A stretch of 64,000 nt of DNA. Source: Sphaerosporella brunnea. Its lineage: Eukaryota > Ascomycota > Pezizomycetes > Pezizales > Pyronemataceae. The stretch covers positions 1 through 64,000 of the forward strand of contig VXIS01000045.1 of assembly GCA_008704415.1 (NCBI GenBank). The letters are read 5' to 3'. Numbering within the stretch: the first letter of the stretch is position 1; each line of letters starts with the position of its first letter. This document shows positions 1 to 12,411 of the stretch, piece after piece. The position numbers and the translations under genes were made by a program. Under the pieces are notes generated by a model, which worked only from the letters and a program-made list of their open reading frames with translations, did no database searches and was not told the DNA's origin.

Positions 1-3000
1 TTGGGCGCCGACGTGATATCCGCCGTGTGACGACACCGGATAGGCAACATCTCCTCGCTTCATCGAGTCGACGGCCGAGTTCCCTCTCATGGCTAACCTG
101 CACCGATATCCGAACACTAGAGCACGTTGTTTGGTCCCAATCGTCACTCCCCTGGTAGCCTCGTTACCAGGGTTTTCATGTGCACGGCTCGGTCATGCCA
201 TGGTGGTTATCGCGGGCCGGGGAGTCGCCAGGTGGCAGCTGATATGTAGGTCTCTGAGGCTTGCAGAGGATGTCTGAACAGACTCAATCGACGAACGAGC
301 CTGATCCATGATCTGTCTCTCGGGGCATTTCTTTTTTTTTTTTTTTTTTCTCTCTCTCTGCAAGGGCGGGGCATGTAGGACCAATTGCTGACTTACCTGC
401 TGTAGATCATAATAAAAGGCGAAAGGATCTGCTACCAATCCCAAGGACTCATCAATAGGGCTGCCTGCCCGCTTCGTCATAGATAGTGTTTTAGAGCGGC
501 TCTGGGAGCTGTACTGAGAGCACTTTCCCGCTCTAAATTCCGCTGTCCACGGGTCTTGCCTTAAACAAGTGTCAGATCTCGGTGTAGTGCATCGGACTGC
601 ACCTCTTTCGTTTCTACGGACATCTGTCAAAGGGGTTTCAGTTCGCAACGGGAGCACCAACCCAATTGTCTCTAGGGTTGTTGATCGGCGCTGATGCTGG
701 TCACTTGGCACAAGTTGGGAAATGATAGCCTCCGGCAGGATTCTATTAGGGCCAGATTCTGATTTCGGCAGCAGCTGGGGTTAGTAACACGATCTGAGCG
801 AGGGCTGGTGGTTGAGGGCGATTAGCGGTAGACCAGGGTGCGATGTGGGGGGTATCACATCGAAAATTTGTGCATCTCATGCTGCAGGATACTGACGATG
901 GGGATCGTTGCGACAGGCTGGAATCTGTCGACGTCGCCAGTACTCTAGAGTGCTCTAGAGTACGCGGTGGCCAGCTGAAGTCGCTTTGCTGGTTTGAAGG
1001 GACAAAAAGCATGTTGGTAGACTGTCCTATTCACTTTGTGCACCGCACGGGAACAGCGATTCGACTGACAGCGGATCACCGCAGGGCCCTTCCTCGGCGC
1101 GTCCCTTTGCGGAACGCTGCACCTTTCAACTTTCCGGGGTCCCTAGCTGAACACCAGTGTTGCCAACCAACATCATCAGTTCTGCTGTCAACAGCAAGCC
1201 TACCTTCCTACGGCACGGCATTGCCTCAACAAAAAACTGCTACTAAAATACCCCACGGTCTCTCCTGAACATTGATTCGCTCCGGCACCTAGGCGCTGAA
1301 AAAAAAAACAAAAAAAACAAAAAAAGTGCACCTCGCTCCATGATTGACAATATCCGAAAATACCCCATCCGAGCCGTTTCCCTGTTGATAGACAACTCGG
1401 CAAATGAGGCGGTTGGGTATTGCCAAAATTGAGGTCCGCCGTGTCGCAATATGCGTGACGGAAACAAGCAGCTCCCGACCCAAGATCTTTGTGTTTACCC
1501 CAAGTATATGGCACCCTGCCACCCCCCCCCCCTCCTGGTTTGGATGGGATTGCGGAGAAGGTAGCACATACCTCATATGATCACCATCCGCCAGGATTTC
1601 CGGAGCTGATACTGAAACATCTCAACAGCCGGTTCGCCCGGGATGAACTAGATACCGGTTTCTAGTAGTCTAACTGGACCTTGGCTCTTTCAGATATGAT
1701 CCTCGATGCTATTGCCTTCCTCGTTGTTGGATCTAGGATCGATCTCCGCACCCTGTTGGGAGATGTGTAAATGGCTCGCAACGTGGGCTCGCGAGCATCC
1801 CCTGACCGCACGCACGGCCCCCCTCCCCCCTCCAGCGGCTCGTTCTCTCCCCTCCCTGTCGAACTGCGGCGATGGCTCGCCCGTGTAGATACCGCTTGGG
1901 GTTCGCCCATTGGCCTTCACCATTATCATCTCATTAAAAGTCAGCGGAGTTTTTTTGCGAAAAAACTCTTCAGGAAGAATGGAACTTCGTTGGATGGTGG
2001 AAGGGGGAGAGGAGGGGGCACCGCCCACCCGAATCGCCGCCCGCAAGTAAATAGGTACGCAAGTATACGTATCATCTATCGTGCGGGCAATGTTCTGGCC
2101 ACCCCCCTTTCTGCAGTGTGACGACCACGTCAACAGTACCAGCGAGAACGGAACTGCAGGAGTTAGACGATTAGACTATCCGTTGTAAAGGGAGGTTCCC
2201 TTCCGGCGGAGCCGCAAGGACAACCGAGTACCTTGGATAGGATCTTTATGGGTATACTAAGGATCGGTTCACACCCCAAGAGTCGCGTTGTCTCGTGTGT
2301 CCAAGCGAACATGGAATCGAGGACATGGCCATGGAACTGGTGAAGGAGAAAGCCGAACGATGTCGTCGGATTCCAACGGCATGGCTACGGTCAACCATCA
2401 GATCCCCCATCTCATTTACTTTTGAACGTACAGCTGCCTCTACGTAAGACTGCGTTGAAACCTGTCAACCAACTATCCGGAAGCCGATGTCAGATTTTTT
2501 TTTGTCTCGGTTTCTTAGAGGCTCATCTCAACCTGACAGAACTTTATTGCTAGCAGATCCTCCTCAAGTTAGGGGGGGGGGGGTGTGTGTCAGTTGAACA
2601 AGCTGAATTGGACGGCTGCGCTTCACGTGCTGTTGGTTTTCCCCCTTAGCTAGACTCATTTTGGGTGGCTCGGAGAAGCATGCTTCGCCGAGTGATTCTC
2701 TGTGATTGACGCTACTTCCCACCCAAGTTACCCAGCTCTGCCAACTGGCCCTGCATGTCATCGCGCGATCTTCGGAATTCCGCTTTGGCTCGGGCGGGGC
2801 GCCCAAGCAAAACCTTCAGGATATGTACACGCACTTCAGCATTTGTCCCCGGTGACGTGCAAAGAAGGTACTCTCTCCCTCGTCCGCAACAATCTCTAGC
2901 TACCTTTGCTATGGTTAGGGGGGGGTGGGTACAGCTGTCTTTCCACAAATACTATGTCTCAGAACCTGCATACGGGGCTTCCCAACTAGATACACCCCCC

Positions 3001-3715
3001 GCCTTGCCTGGAGGGCTTACTGTTGGGCATAGCGTCGATTATACAGATTCCCATTGTCTCGCCAATCGGCTGGCTCGGCTGTGAAACGATTGCTTTGCAG
3101 GTAAGACCTGGCACATCCACCCCCCCCCCCATCTCTGGACGCTTCACTTGCAGCAAGCAACCAACGTGCGATGGGGCTGTTCCATTACGTGCTGGTGCCG
3201 CCACTCAAATATTGGGGCCATTCGATCAAGCATAACCTGCCTGATTGCTACATAGAGCATGCGAAATGCGGATCGGGATCATAGAGACGCACAAGAGGCA
3301 CGGTTACGTATTGGTGGCCGCAATTGATGGGATGGACATACATTGTGCACCTTGCGCCTCGAACTCAGCCAAAGAAGCAAATAGAGAGCGTTAATACATC
3401 CATTTCGGCCACAGCAAAGTTAGCGGTCTTTCCGCCATCTGGAAAAAAAAAAAAAAAAAAAAAACAACCATTGAACGAAAAGCATCGTCAAATAAGAAAA
3501 AATTGGCACAAGCGAAATTCAATCGTGGATTGAAACCTGAAATAGGTAGTCCTCCTGGGCTCATGACAAAAAACCTCGGACCGATAACTCAAAAGAAATC
3601 CGCCGCAACATAATGAGAGACTCATCCCGACATCAGCTCGATATCTGTTATCTTGGATATCTGCATTTTCAAACTGAAATGGTACAGGAAGAAAGGAAAG
3701 ATAAATCAACGCACT
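1..3715. other. intergenic, no supported gene
   Basis: I see no ORF with convincing codon pattern, splice structure or recognisable domain on either strand. The stretch holds homopolymer runs (a T run near 330-350, a C run near 1,520, G runs near 2,572 and 2,919, a 22-A run at 3,443-3,464) and a 24-bp perfect palindrome at 940-963. The short ORFs present are translations of low-complexity DNA. Confidence 0.6.
940..963. repeat. 24-bp palindrome
   Basis: Two perfect 11-bp arms (GTACTCTAGAG and its reverse complement) are separated by a 2-nt spacer TG. No gene is adjacent. It could be a protein-binding site or the remnant of a mobile-element end; nothing in the surroundings decides this. Confidence 0.75.
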
Positions 3716-4105
3716 TCAAGCCTCGGTAAAGTTTCCAGTCTTAGATTCGCGATGATCAGCCATCATGTAGAGGTGAGCAAAATGCTTCTGGTCCTCGCGA
3801 TTGAAGCTCTCGCGGCGCTGGTGAAACCTGATCCTCTCAGTCGATTCAGTTGGCGACTTCGGCTGAGACTCGCCAGCATGAATCAGATATCTGGCAAGGT
3901 CATGCTCGTAGTGGTGAGAGGACCGACGAACCAGCTTGAACTCAGCATCAACCGCGCCGGACGCGGTGTGCTTGTTGGTTCCGTTGTTGGTGTCCTTAGC
4001 CCCACCCGATTTGATGAGCGAGGCCGACGCCAATGTGGACTGAGGAACCATTGTGTCTGGGTTGGCTTGCGGCTGCTGCTGCGACGGCGCGCTTGCAGTA
4101 CTCAT
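3716..4105 (-). CDS. hypothetical 129-aa protein, probably real
   Basis: This is a single-exon ORF. The N-terminus is low complexity (Ser/Ala/Gln-rich, about residues 1-45). After it comes a compact charged region with runs such as EFKLVRRSSHHYEHDLARYL and RIRFHQRRESFNREDQKHFA, ending in GNFTEA. The composition change from disordered N-terminus to Arg/Glu/His-rich helix-prone C-terminus, without homopolymer artefacts, is what separates it from the shadow ORFs nearby. No signal peptide or membrane segment is visible. I do not recognise a family with confidence; the layout resembles small conserved filamentous-fungal proteins of unknown function. It stands alone in a gene-poor region. Confidence 0.55.
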   Translation of the reverse strand: MSTASAPSQQQPQANPDTMVPQSTLASASLIKSGGAKDTNNGTNKHTASGAVDAEFKLVRRSSHHYEHDLARYLIHAGESQPKSPTESTERIRFHQRRESFNREDQKHFAHLYMMADHRESKTGNFTEA

Positions 4106-7100
4106 GATGGTTAGGCTGTTGATTGGCTCAGACCTCAGGTGGTTGCTTTTTCTTTCTCGTCTGTGTGATCGCTCCCCGCCCGCTGTCAGTCCAGGCCATC
4201 ATTTCACATCGAAAGGGGCAGAGACAACACAATGTGATACAAACTTTTGAGGCTGTGAAGTCTTGTTTTGTTCACAACTTTAGCCGTCGTGATGTTGGTT
4301 GTTGGAGGTTTGTGGAGCTGGGAGGGCGAGCGGGGAAATTGTGGGGCTCATTATACCAGCTGCGGGGATCTGGTGATTGGCGGTTGTGGGCTGTTGCTCA
4401 TGTCATGTTGCCATCAACCAACATCCGACCCTGTTTCTGCGCAAAGCCGGACATCAGCTGCGCCGATCCTCACCGTTCCTGGATGCGCGGTGGCGCAGTG
4501 ACTGCTCCACAGATGGCGGCTTGTTGAGGCGGTGATCGTCCCGCTCAACACCAAAAGGTCTAAGTTCGCGCTGACAGCGGACGATGATTGCCCGTTGAGT
4601 GGTCCGTGTCTCGGGGCAAGATGGTCGAGGCGGGTCAATGCGCCGAGTAGCCGTCTCCGAGTCTTGTCTTCTCCAGCGTCAACACCATCCAACTACTCTT
4701 CGCGCCTTGATACGCGTTTTCTCTTGGCCATTGCCAGTGCGCATTCTTTTGGTCATTGTCGTTGTATCCTCACCTTTCAGCTCCGACGCTTGCAACCGCA
4801 CGCCTCAGCTATCCCCGGAAAGCAGTGGCCTGGGCTCCCATCGCCAGTCACCCGTAACGCCCACTAGCTAGCCAGTTGGCTGCATCCTCGTCGCGTCGCT
4901 GAGAGGGGGCCATCCGCCGGTCGGTAAGTGCTCGTTCGTTGTTGATTTCTCCGAACTAAGACCTTGTGTTAGACATGTGGGCGATTCGATAAGACACCTC
5001 ACTTCGAAGTTACCATGAGCGTCGCTACCACACCACACCCAGAAACGAGGGTGCGAAATGTGTGGCTGTGGGATGCACTCCAGCCCGCATCTTCTCTGTA
5101 CAGAGGGCAATGTGGCAGCCAAGTCGCACGTCAAGCAACGAAAGCTAATCGAATCATGGGGCCATCAGGATGTGGCTGCCCGGCCCGCCCGGTCCAATTT
5201 TCAGCACCCAGCTCGTCTCGTTCCAACTCGACCGACCCCCCCGCGATTAACAGCGGTAAGGCTACTGGCTGATCTTGGATATTGTACGAAAAAGGAACCT
5301 GGAATCTTGAACAAACGGTGCCCGAGTTTGCCTGTGCCATGTCCCCATTGGGAACAACATGCAGCGTTTTCTGTCAGCAAGGACCAAACAGTTTCAGTCC
5401 ACATTTCTTGTCCGGCGAACATGGGAATTCCATTTGCCCACTTGTGACGCCTCTTTCCATAAATACTTAAGGTTGGCTTCTGAGAGGCCTCGAAATCGTC
5501 AAGCTCTGCGTACAAACGCGCCGGGCTTGGAGTGTCTCAGTGGCTTTAAAAGGTGATTTAGCCTAGTTAGCGGGAACCGACGTGTACTTTTTGCACCAGG
5601 ATTTGTGGAAGTTTGGGAGCCTGGCCCTCTATTGGTCTCGGATTTGGCAGCAGGACACACACAACGTCCGTCACCTCTTTGTGAAAATAGGTTGCCGAAT
5701 CCCAACCCCGCTCGAAAGCACTGGGGCAAGCATTTCCTTGGATCAGCATTTCCCGCGGGATTTTCATTACCACGCATAAACCAACATGGACTGTGGTTTG
5801 CTTAGTATCCAATGATGTTGACGACGATTTCTCACCGGTACGGGTCAGAGATAGTACTTCCTCACTGCAAACTGGGCTTCGATCTGCTGCATGGGTTGAG
5901 TTGGGATAGCCCTCCGAAAGGATGTTCCGTTTGGCTCAAATCACCCTGGTGTTGGCCCCGCCAGAAAAAGACTCACCCAACGCCGTACGGTGCCAGTCCA
6001 CCACCACTATCACCAATATACCGTCACCGGCTCCTTTCTCATCCCAACGCCCGAATCTCTGGTGGCCCCGCATGCAATCTGTGCATGTAAGTGCTAGAGA
6101 ACTAGACGGCCCGTTCGTACTCAGGCTTTGATAACCCTTGAGAAACAAGGCAGGCGAGGGGAACATGGGCCAACCAGGGTGGACAGGATGCTTCTCGCTT
6201 TTGGGCGCTATCGACAGCAGCCACCACAATGCATCCCTGATCCCCACTGTGTTTCTCCAGCCTGTCGTGGTGCGGGTGCCGTAAAGCATGATTTGACGGA
6301 GTGCATGCACCCTCTCTGCGTTTCCTCTGGACTGCCTTCCACATGCCGACATACACGATTGCACACCCACTTCATGGAGTACGGCTCTTAATCCTGCACT
6401 TGGAATATGGCCCATCTGTATTATTTTGCTCCGGAGTATCCACTTCCAGAGAGGATGGGCAGCGTGTGACTGCAGATTCTGCAGCTCCGGATTTTGAGAG
6501 ATTGATCGAGAGACCGGATTTTCTACACGCCCAGTAACATGTATTTGGAATTCGTACCGAGAATAGATCCAGCCCACCAGCTTGTACCTTCCCCTCCTGC
6601 CATGGGGTCGACGATCAAAGCACCTTACCTTGCGACTGTCTCTGTTTCTGGTCTTCCAAACTTTGATGAAGAGGGGTCTGCAGCTTCCCGCAGCATGTTT
6701 TGGCTCGTCTCAAGCGTCATGAGACCCGATTCAAACTTTGAATTGCAGCAGTCCCCTAACTCGTCGTTTGTGAATGTGTGCTTCTTCGCAGCTTGCATGA
6801 GCGTTCGCCACTCAGCCTTCTTCTACGAACCCAATACAGTCACTAGACGATGCAACTGACAGCGGATATGCAAGTGCGCGCTCCATCCCAAGTGGGCGAT
6901 AGTTAGCGTAAGTGTAGTCTGGACGGAAAAGATCCAATTCGGTAGGGCACATCATCACCTGTCACTCACCTGAAACATCTGCCACACCTAGCTTACGAGT
7001 CAAACCCCCACAAAACGCCGGTTTGAGGTGTCTAAGGGTCAACCGTGACCTATTAACCGTGCCGAGAGACACTTCCATCACAGTCTCATTCGTTTAATTC

Positions 7101-10100
7101 TCCACGAGGCCCATCACACTCAATTTTGAGGCATCGCCTAGTATAATTGATTCAGACCAACGAAATTTCCGTACCTGAATTATTCCACATTGACCCCTTT
7201 TCAGACGGCAGATTTCCGGCTCGCGATTTTTTTAGGATTAGTTTTTTGCGAACATTTGCGAAGACTCGGTCAGTGGCAATCACTCGACGGCAGATCATGA
7301 GCGGCGGTGCGCGCGCGTGTGGCTGCTACTACTGCACCCCGGGCGCCGAACACTACTATTGATTATCCATATCACACTCCGAGCCTTGTCGCGCGCGCGC
7401 GCGCAATAAATTGTAAATTGAAATGCATGTATCTCCGATGCATATAGATATATCCGGGCTTTTGTCCATTGTGATCTGAGCGAGGGGCGGTAAGACGTAT
7501 CTACTATAGATACCGGTTTGCCCGAAAGCTGATGTTCGGATCCGACCCCCAACCTTGGCCTTTCCGGATCCCCACTTGTGGGGCTGGTGATGTCTCAGAT
7601 CCAGCTTTGCCGCCAAGCCCTGGTGCTTTGATATGTATTCGGCCGGCAATTCTGGGGCGTGCGAGTGAGTGAACGCATACGACAATCCGAGGGGGGGGGG
7701 GGGGGGCAAACTGTTTGTGATGTTGAGAGCGGCGAATGTTTAGTGTTTTGATGTTGGTAGGCTGTGAACGGGATTGATTGGGATGAAGGAAGGACATTGA
7801 GATGAAGGATTTTCATATGAGTAGATTACGCAATGGGGTGTCGGCAGATGTTTTTGAATATTGCGGCTTCTCAGGGCGGTGGCGGAAATGTGAATCAATC
7901 ATAGCTACAAGGAAAAAGGGTAGTCCCATTCTTTTGGGTTTCGTGCTCAGCAGAGCTGCAGTACACACGCAATCTTGGTGGATTTACTCGTCAGAATTAG
8001 CCGTTGCTTCATTTCAACATACTGAACCATGCCAATAACACTTCGAATGCTGCTAACCAGAGAGAATTGGAAGCCGGCCGAGACCCCCCGAAAGTGTAGA
8101 CGAGGATGGCTGTTCAAACGCCCAGCCTCCGAGGCGCCTGGATGAATGATTTTAGGTAGAGAGAAGCCGAATGACCATAGTATCCGCACAAGTATAATAA
8201 TAACCAAAGATAGGCAATCATTAAACCCTCTATTGTGCGATTGTGGAGTGGTGAGTTCATATCCACGACGCCCACTTACCTACGATCGAGCGATCCAAAG
8301 CACCGCTGTATTATCAGTTAAGAGAAATGCAATTCACCAACCATTGGTAGAAAGCCAGGAGCGAGTGCTGCCTGTTAACCCAAGCCACGACCGTGGTAAT
8401 AAGCTTCAGTGTCACCGACTGACGCCGACCCCCCACTATCGAGTGATGCATTATGAATAATGACCACCAAGTTCGAGTGCAAGAACCCAGTGAATTCCCA
8501 TGCGGAAATCCCGAATCTTGCGGAGAAGTTCACGGCCGTCCGCCGGCGCTTTTTGCACTTGGATCAAGGCAAAGGGAAACATGAATTGCTTTGAGTTACT
8601 ACCAGCGCTGCACCTACTGAGTACGAGTACCTTCTATAACGAGTGCCCGTCATCCCACCTCTCTTCTGCAGTCCCACCAAACTATACTGTAGCTTTCGGC
8701 ATATCAAACACATAAGCACACTAAATATCCCTCCAACTAAACCAGACAAAAAAAAAGGCGAAGTTGGTTATAGGGTTCCATCAACGATACCGCTTGACTC
8801 TCAGTTGAAAAGAACGTACTGTAGCGAGCATGATGTTCGGATGTCATGCGTCGTCGCGGCTTGTCCGGTTCTTAAAAAAATCCAGAGTTTGTCACGGTCC
8901 CGTTACTTAAACAGGCCAAAACAAGGCTTATGTCCTGAAATACAGTAGTGAACCGGGACTCTTCTTGAAGCGCGATTGTTGTGGCCCCACACTGCCCTAG
9001 ATTCAAACAATCTCTCCATGCCTTGTACCCTCATCACGATGCGGGACGACCTTCTGTTGAGACTGGGGATACTCGAGTGAGAAGTAGTGATGGAGATCAT
9101 GAAGAGGATCGTATAATACATGTACTTAAGTATCTACTTCCTGGTATTTAACCTGGTCGTAGACTTACAGCCAAAGTTGGATTTGACCGTGTTTCTAGAA
9201 ATTGCAACTCCCGGGGTGCTCGCTGGCCCTATCAGGGATTGGAACCATGCTTGACCAGTTTGCCGGTTCCTTTGTGGCTGTAGGCTGATCGGCACCGTCA
9301 AAATACGCCGGTCCAAGGACCAGCCATTGGCACCCCGTCGCATGATCGGCGGCAAGTTCTGTCACTAATAGGCTATAGCAGCCTTCGCGTGGCTATGGCG
9401 GGTCGAACGGCGCGAGGCTCTATAGCATTAAACGGCCACCTATTCTGTCGTAACCTAGAGCCAATGGACACAACAAGAGGTGGGAACTCCGCTCTATTTG
9501 GCATTAATACAGAAACTCCAAACTGGAGACCTTCCCGTCGCTATAGCGGCCGAATAGGTAGATCGATGTTCTACAGCAACAAACAGCCACCTATTCCTGT
9601 TGAATAGATCCAATGGATAGAACCAGGGCGCGGGGCCCTAGCATATGGCAACGGTTTATTTGACAACGATAGAACGCGACGGGAAGGCCTTCAATCCTAG
9701 GCGCACAGTCAAAGACATTGGCACGCTAGCAATGTAATAGTGGCAAGTCCCATCTGCTGTCTATGGAAGGGACGGTGGTGCGTGTGCTCATCGTCAAGAG
9801 CTGACCATCGGCATTGCCCGGCCTACCTAATGGCCGGCAGGGCCAGAGCCAATCGATCGTAGATATACAACATCACGCAAAGCAGTACCATAGAACCGCG
9901 CTGCGAGAGGCAGCATGTGGGCCCAGCTCCTGACTCCCTGCCTGCGAGTTGGAGCCAGGTAGGCGGAGACTCCTTGCTCTGGGGCGTGGTATGTGAGGCA
10001 AAAAAGAAAAAGAATACAATATGATTAAAACAAAAGCAGTCACATTTGAATTGCTACACCAATTTGGGGCCGCCGAAAACAAGAAAAACAAAAAGAACTG

Positions 10101-10929
10101 CAGCAGGCCGCAGAAAAATGAACACAAAGCCCGAGGATGCCGAACAGGGACATAAAGTAATAGAATGCGGAGAATTTGCACAAAAAAGACCCTGCACACA
10201 GCACAAAAAAAGGTGGACGAACACAACTGCCGAACAACGCAGAACAGATATTTATTTAGTAGCTCCCCTTGCTGCTTTAGAACAGATTTCATCTAAAAGC
10301 CCTTCGACTTGCCGCCATGACCCGATCTAATTCCGCCAACATGTCAGCTAAAACTTCCGTTAAGAGCTCCTCGTTGTTAAACAGCGAGGTGAGACCTGAA
10401 AACGAGGGCAGAGGAAAACCATTCCTGGTGCCATGTCGAGCTTCATCAGGAGGGTGGGGTGGTCGGTGGAATATGTAGACCGTTGGTCCGGCGTTGGATA
10501 TATAATTTCAGTCATCGCTTGTTAACTAGGTACTTAGTGAAGCATAGAAATCACGCTCCGCGGCAAGCGCGAGCAAGCCAGTACTCTAGCTTCTCGAAAT
10601 GCAACAACAACTGTCATCCTCCGGCCTGCTGAAGGCACACAGACTTCACTACCTGTCCATAAAAGATCACATGATCATTTCTAACCCTAATCCACTACCG
10701 AATGACTGCCTGTACGATCACCCCTAATTGCGTCTACGTAGCCCCCCGTCTGCCGGGTCATTGAAAAAACAGAAGGGCGTGCGGCGAGGAATATATGGCC
10801 GAGTGATTACTCATGCAAACAGCTAGATAAACCCTAATCCGCAAAGCCCCGCCAAGCCCAATCCCGCACCTCGAAAACCCCATCCTCACCTCACGTCTCC
10901 CGCCTCACTCGCACCCGCTCCACTCCCCA
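4106..10929. other. intergenic, gene-poor 6.8 kb
   Basis: No ORF here has a recognisable domain or plausible splicing; the longest (near 5,936-6,577, minus, 213 aa) reads as random sequence. The stretch contains a (CG)n run near 7,391-7,404, a G run near 7,690, imperfect direct repeats at 9,428-9,630, and a 24-bp match to a LINE 3' tail near 10,011-10,035. The last few hundred bases are presumably the upstream region of the uL6m gene. Confidence 0.55.
9428..9630. repeat. imperfect direct repeat pair
   Basis: A block of about 45-50 bp (about 9,428-9,475) beginning AAACGGCCACCTATTC recurs in diverged form at about 9,580-9,630 (AAACAGCCACCTATTC). In both copies a CAATGGA motif follows about 20 nt later. 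Each copy is preceded by a GCTATAG-like block, so the repeat unit is about 150 bp. A short inverted pair (CTTCCCGTCGC near 9,529 and GCGACGGGAAG near 9,676) flanks the second unit. I cannot assign it to a known element. Confidence 0.45.
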
Positions 10930-11734
10930 ATGTTCTCCCGGATACGACCGAGCGTCGAGGCGGCCTCGTCGCCGCTCCGCAGCTTCAGCACGAGCCAGCA
11001 ATGCAGCAGCAAAATCGGACGCATGCCGATCTCACTCCCGCCGTCGGTGAAGCTCACCAAGGTCGCGCCGCCGCCGCGGAGGGGCCGGACACAGGAGATG
11101 GGGACTTTGTAACCTCCCCTTTTCCGAGGAGGAGGAGGAGGAGGAGGAGGAGGAGCGGGGAGAGGTTGCGCTGACGTGTGTGGTGCGCGCTCGGTTAGGC
11201 AAGTCGAGGGCCCGCTCGGAAAGCTGTCGCTGCCCATCCCCGAGTTTTTGAGTATCGACATCGACGAGGCGGCCAAGAAGGTGACAGTGACGCCGCAAGA
11301 CCAGTACCACCGCCAGCAGCGCGCGATGTGGGGGAACACGCGGGCGCTGATCCAGAACCACATCATCGGCGTGTCGGAGGGTCACGTTGCGATCCTGCGG
11401 CTGGTCGGTGTCGGCTACAAGGCTAGCATTGAGAACGGCGGGAAGATCGTCAACCTTAAGGTGCAGTACGCGCACCCGGTCGAGCTGGAGGTGCCGGACG
11501 GCGTTAAGGCTAGCACTCCGCAGCCCACGCGTATCCTGCTCGAAGGCACAGACAAGCACGTGGTGAAGCAGTTTGCGGCCGAGATTAGACAGTGGAGAGT
11601 GCCCGAGCCCTACAAGGGCAAGGTGAGTCTCATCCTTTTTGCTCTGCGCGCGGCATGGTGGATGGGCTAATGGCGGGCAGGGTATCTTTGTCAACGCCGA
11701 GACCATCAAGTTGAAGACTCGGAAGATCAAATAA
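10930..11734 (+). CDS. MRPL6: mitochondrial large-subunit ribosomal protein uL6m
   Basis: The protein belongs to the mitoribosomal large subunit. Exons are 10,930-11,108, 11,199-11,622 and 11,681-11,734, giving 218 aa. The N-terminus is an Arg/Ser-rich, acid-poor mitochondrial targeting sequence (MFSRIRPSVEAASS...). It is followed by the uL6 core: SKIGRMPISLP, then GPLGKLSLPIP across the first intron, the second L6 repeat containing GVGYKASIENGGKIVNLK, and the C-terminal signature RQWRVPEPYKGKGIF with a basic tail ending KLKTRKIK. Joining the exons restores an uninterrupted uL6 fold. Intron 1 contains a (GGA)n run. It opens a block of four genes for mitochondrial proteins. The assignment is firm; the first splice donor is the least certain boundary. 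Confidence 0.9.
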
Positions 11735-12411
11735 ATGCTGGTGTTGGGGGGGGGGGGGGTTGTGCGTGTGGGTTCGGTGGTGGTGGTGTGTACCATATCT
11801 TTGTATCATATACATATAGAGTGGTCGGATCGGACAAAAAGCCAAATCTGCCAGTGAGTGACGTTGGTTCCCCCTCCTCTTCTCTGCACACCCGGGAGGC
11901 TTTCCTCCGCCTGATCCCATGCCTTTCCTCCTCCTCCGCCGCTTTGTCAATATATCGATAATTCTTACACGGAGGGATGGAGGAGAGGTGATGTAGCTTG
12001 CGCGGAGCGCCTTCGTGGGCGAGTTGCAAGACAAGGTAACTTGCGAGGGACCCCACTCTGTCCCCTCACAATGATGGACTCGCACTCGGCCAGATCTGGC
12101 CCTTAATCCGCCCAATGCTCTCCAGAGTTTTTGTATACCCCAGACTTAGCTTAGCTTAGCTGGAGGCAGCCACCTCTTCCCGCGGACCAGCGGATCGAGT
12201 TAAGTGCGGGAATGAGTGTAAAGATTTGTGCTGCTGCTTCGTCTTGCAATTTCTGTTGTTGGAATCGAGGATTCCATTGTTGAAAGCGGCCATGGCCATG
12301 GTCATGGTCGTGCAGAACAGGCATTTGCCTTTGCCCTAACATGGCATTGAGCATTGGTAGTATTCTATCATTATTATACACCTCCCATCCCCCACCTCGT
12401 GGTGCAAACAT
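11735..12411. other. convergent intergenic region (3' ends)
   Basis: This lies between the stop codons of the uL6m gene (plus) and the ETF-alpha gene (minus). It starts with a long G run (about 11,747-11,758) and otherwise holds presumptive 3' UTRs. No gene is supported. Confidence 0.6.

Noticed and set aside
5936..6577. 213-aa minus-strand ORF
   Set aside because: Composition is random with no secondary-structure pattern, no plausible splice context and no recognisable motif.
11032..11796. 254-aa minus-strand ORF with a poly-Ser run
   Set aside because: It is antisense to the uL6m exons and the (GGA)n run in intron 1.
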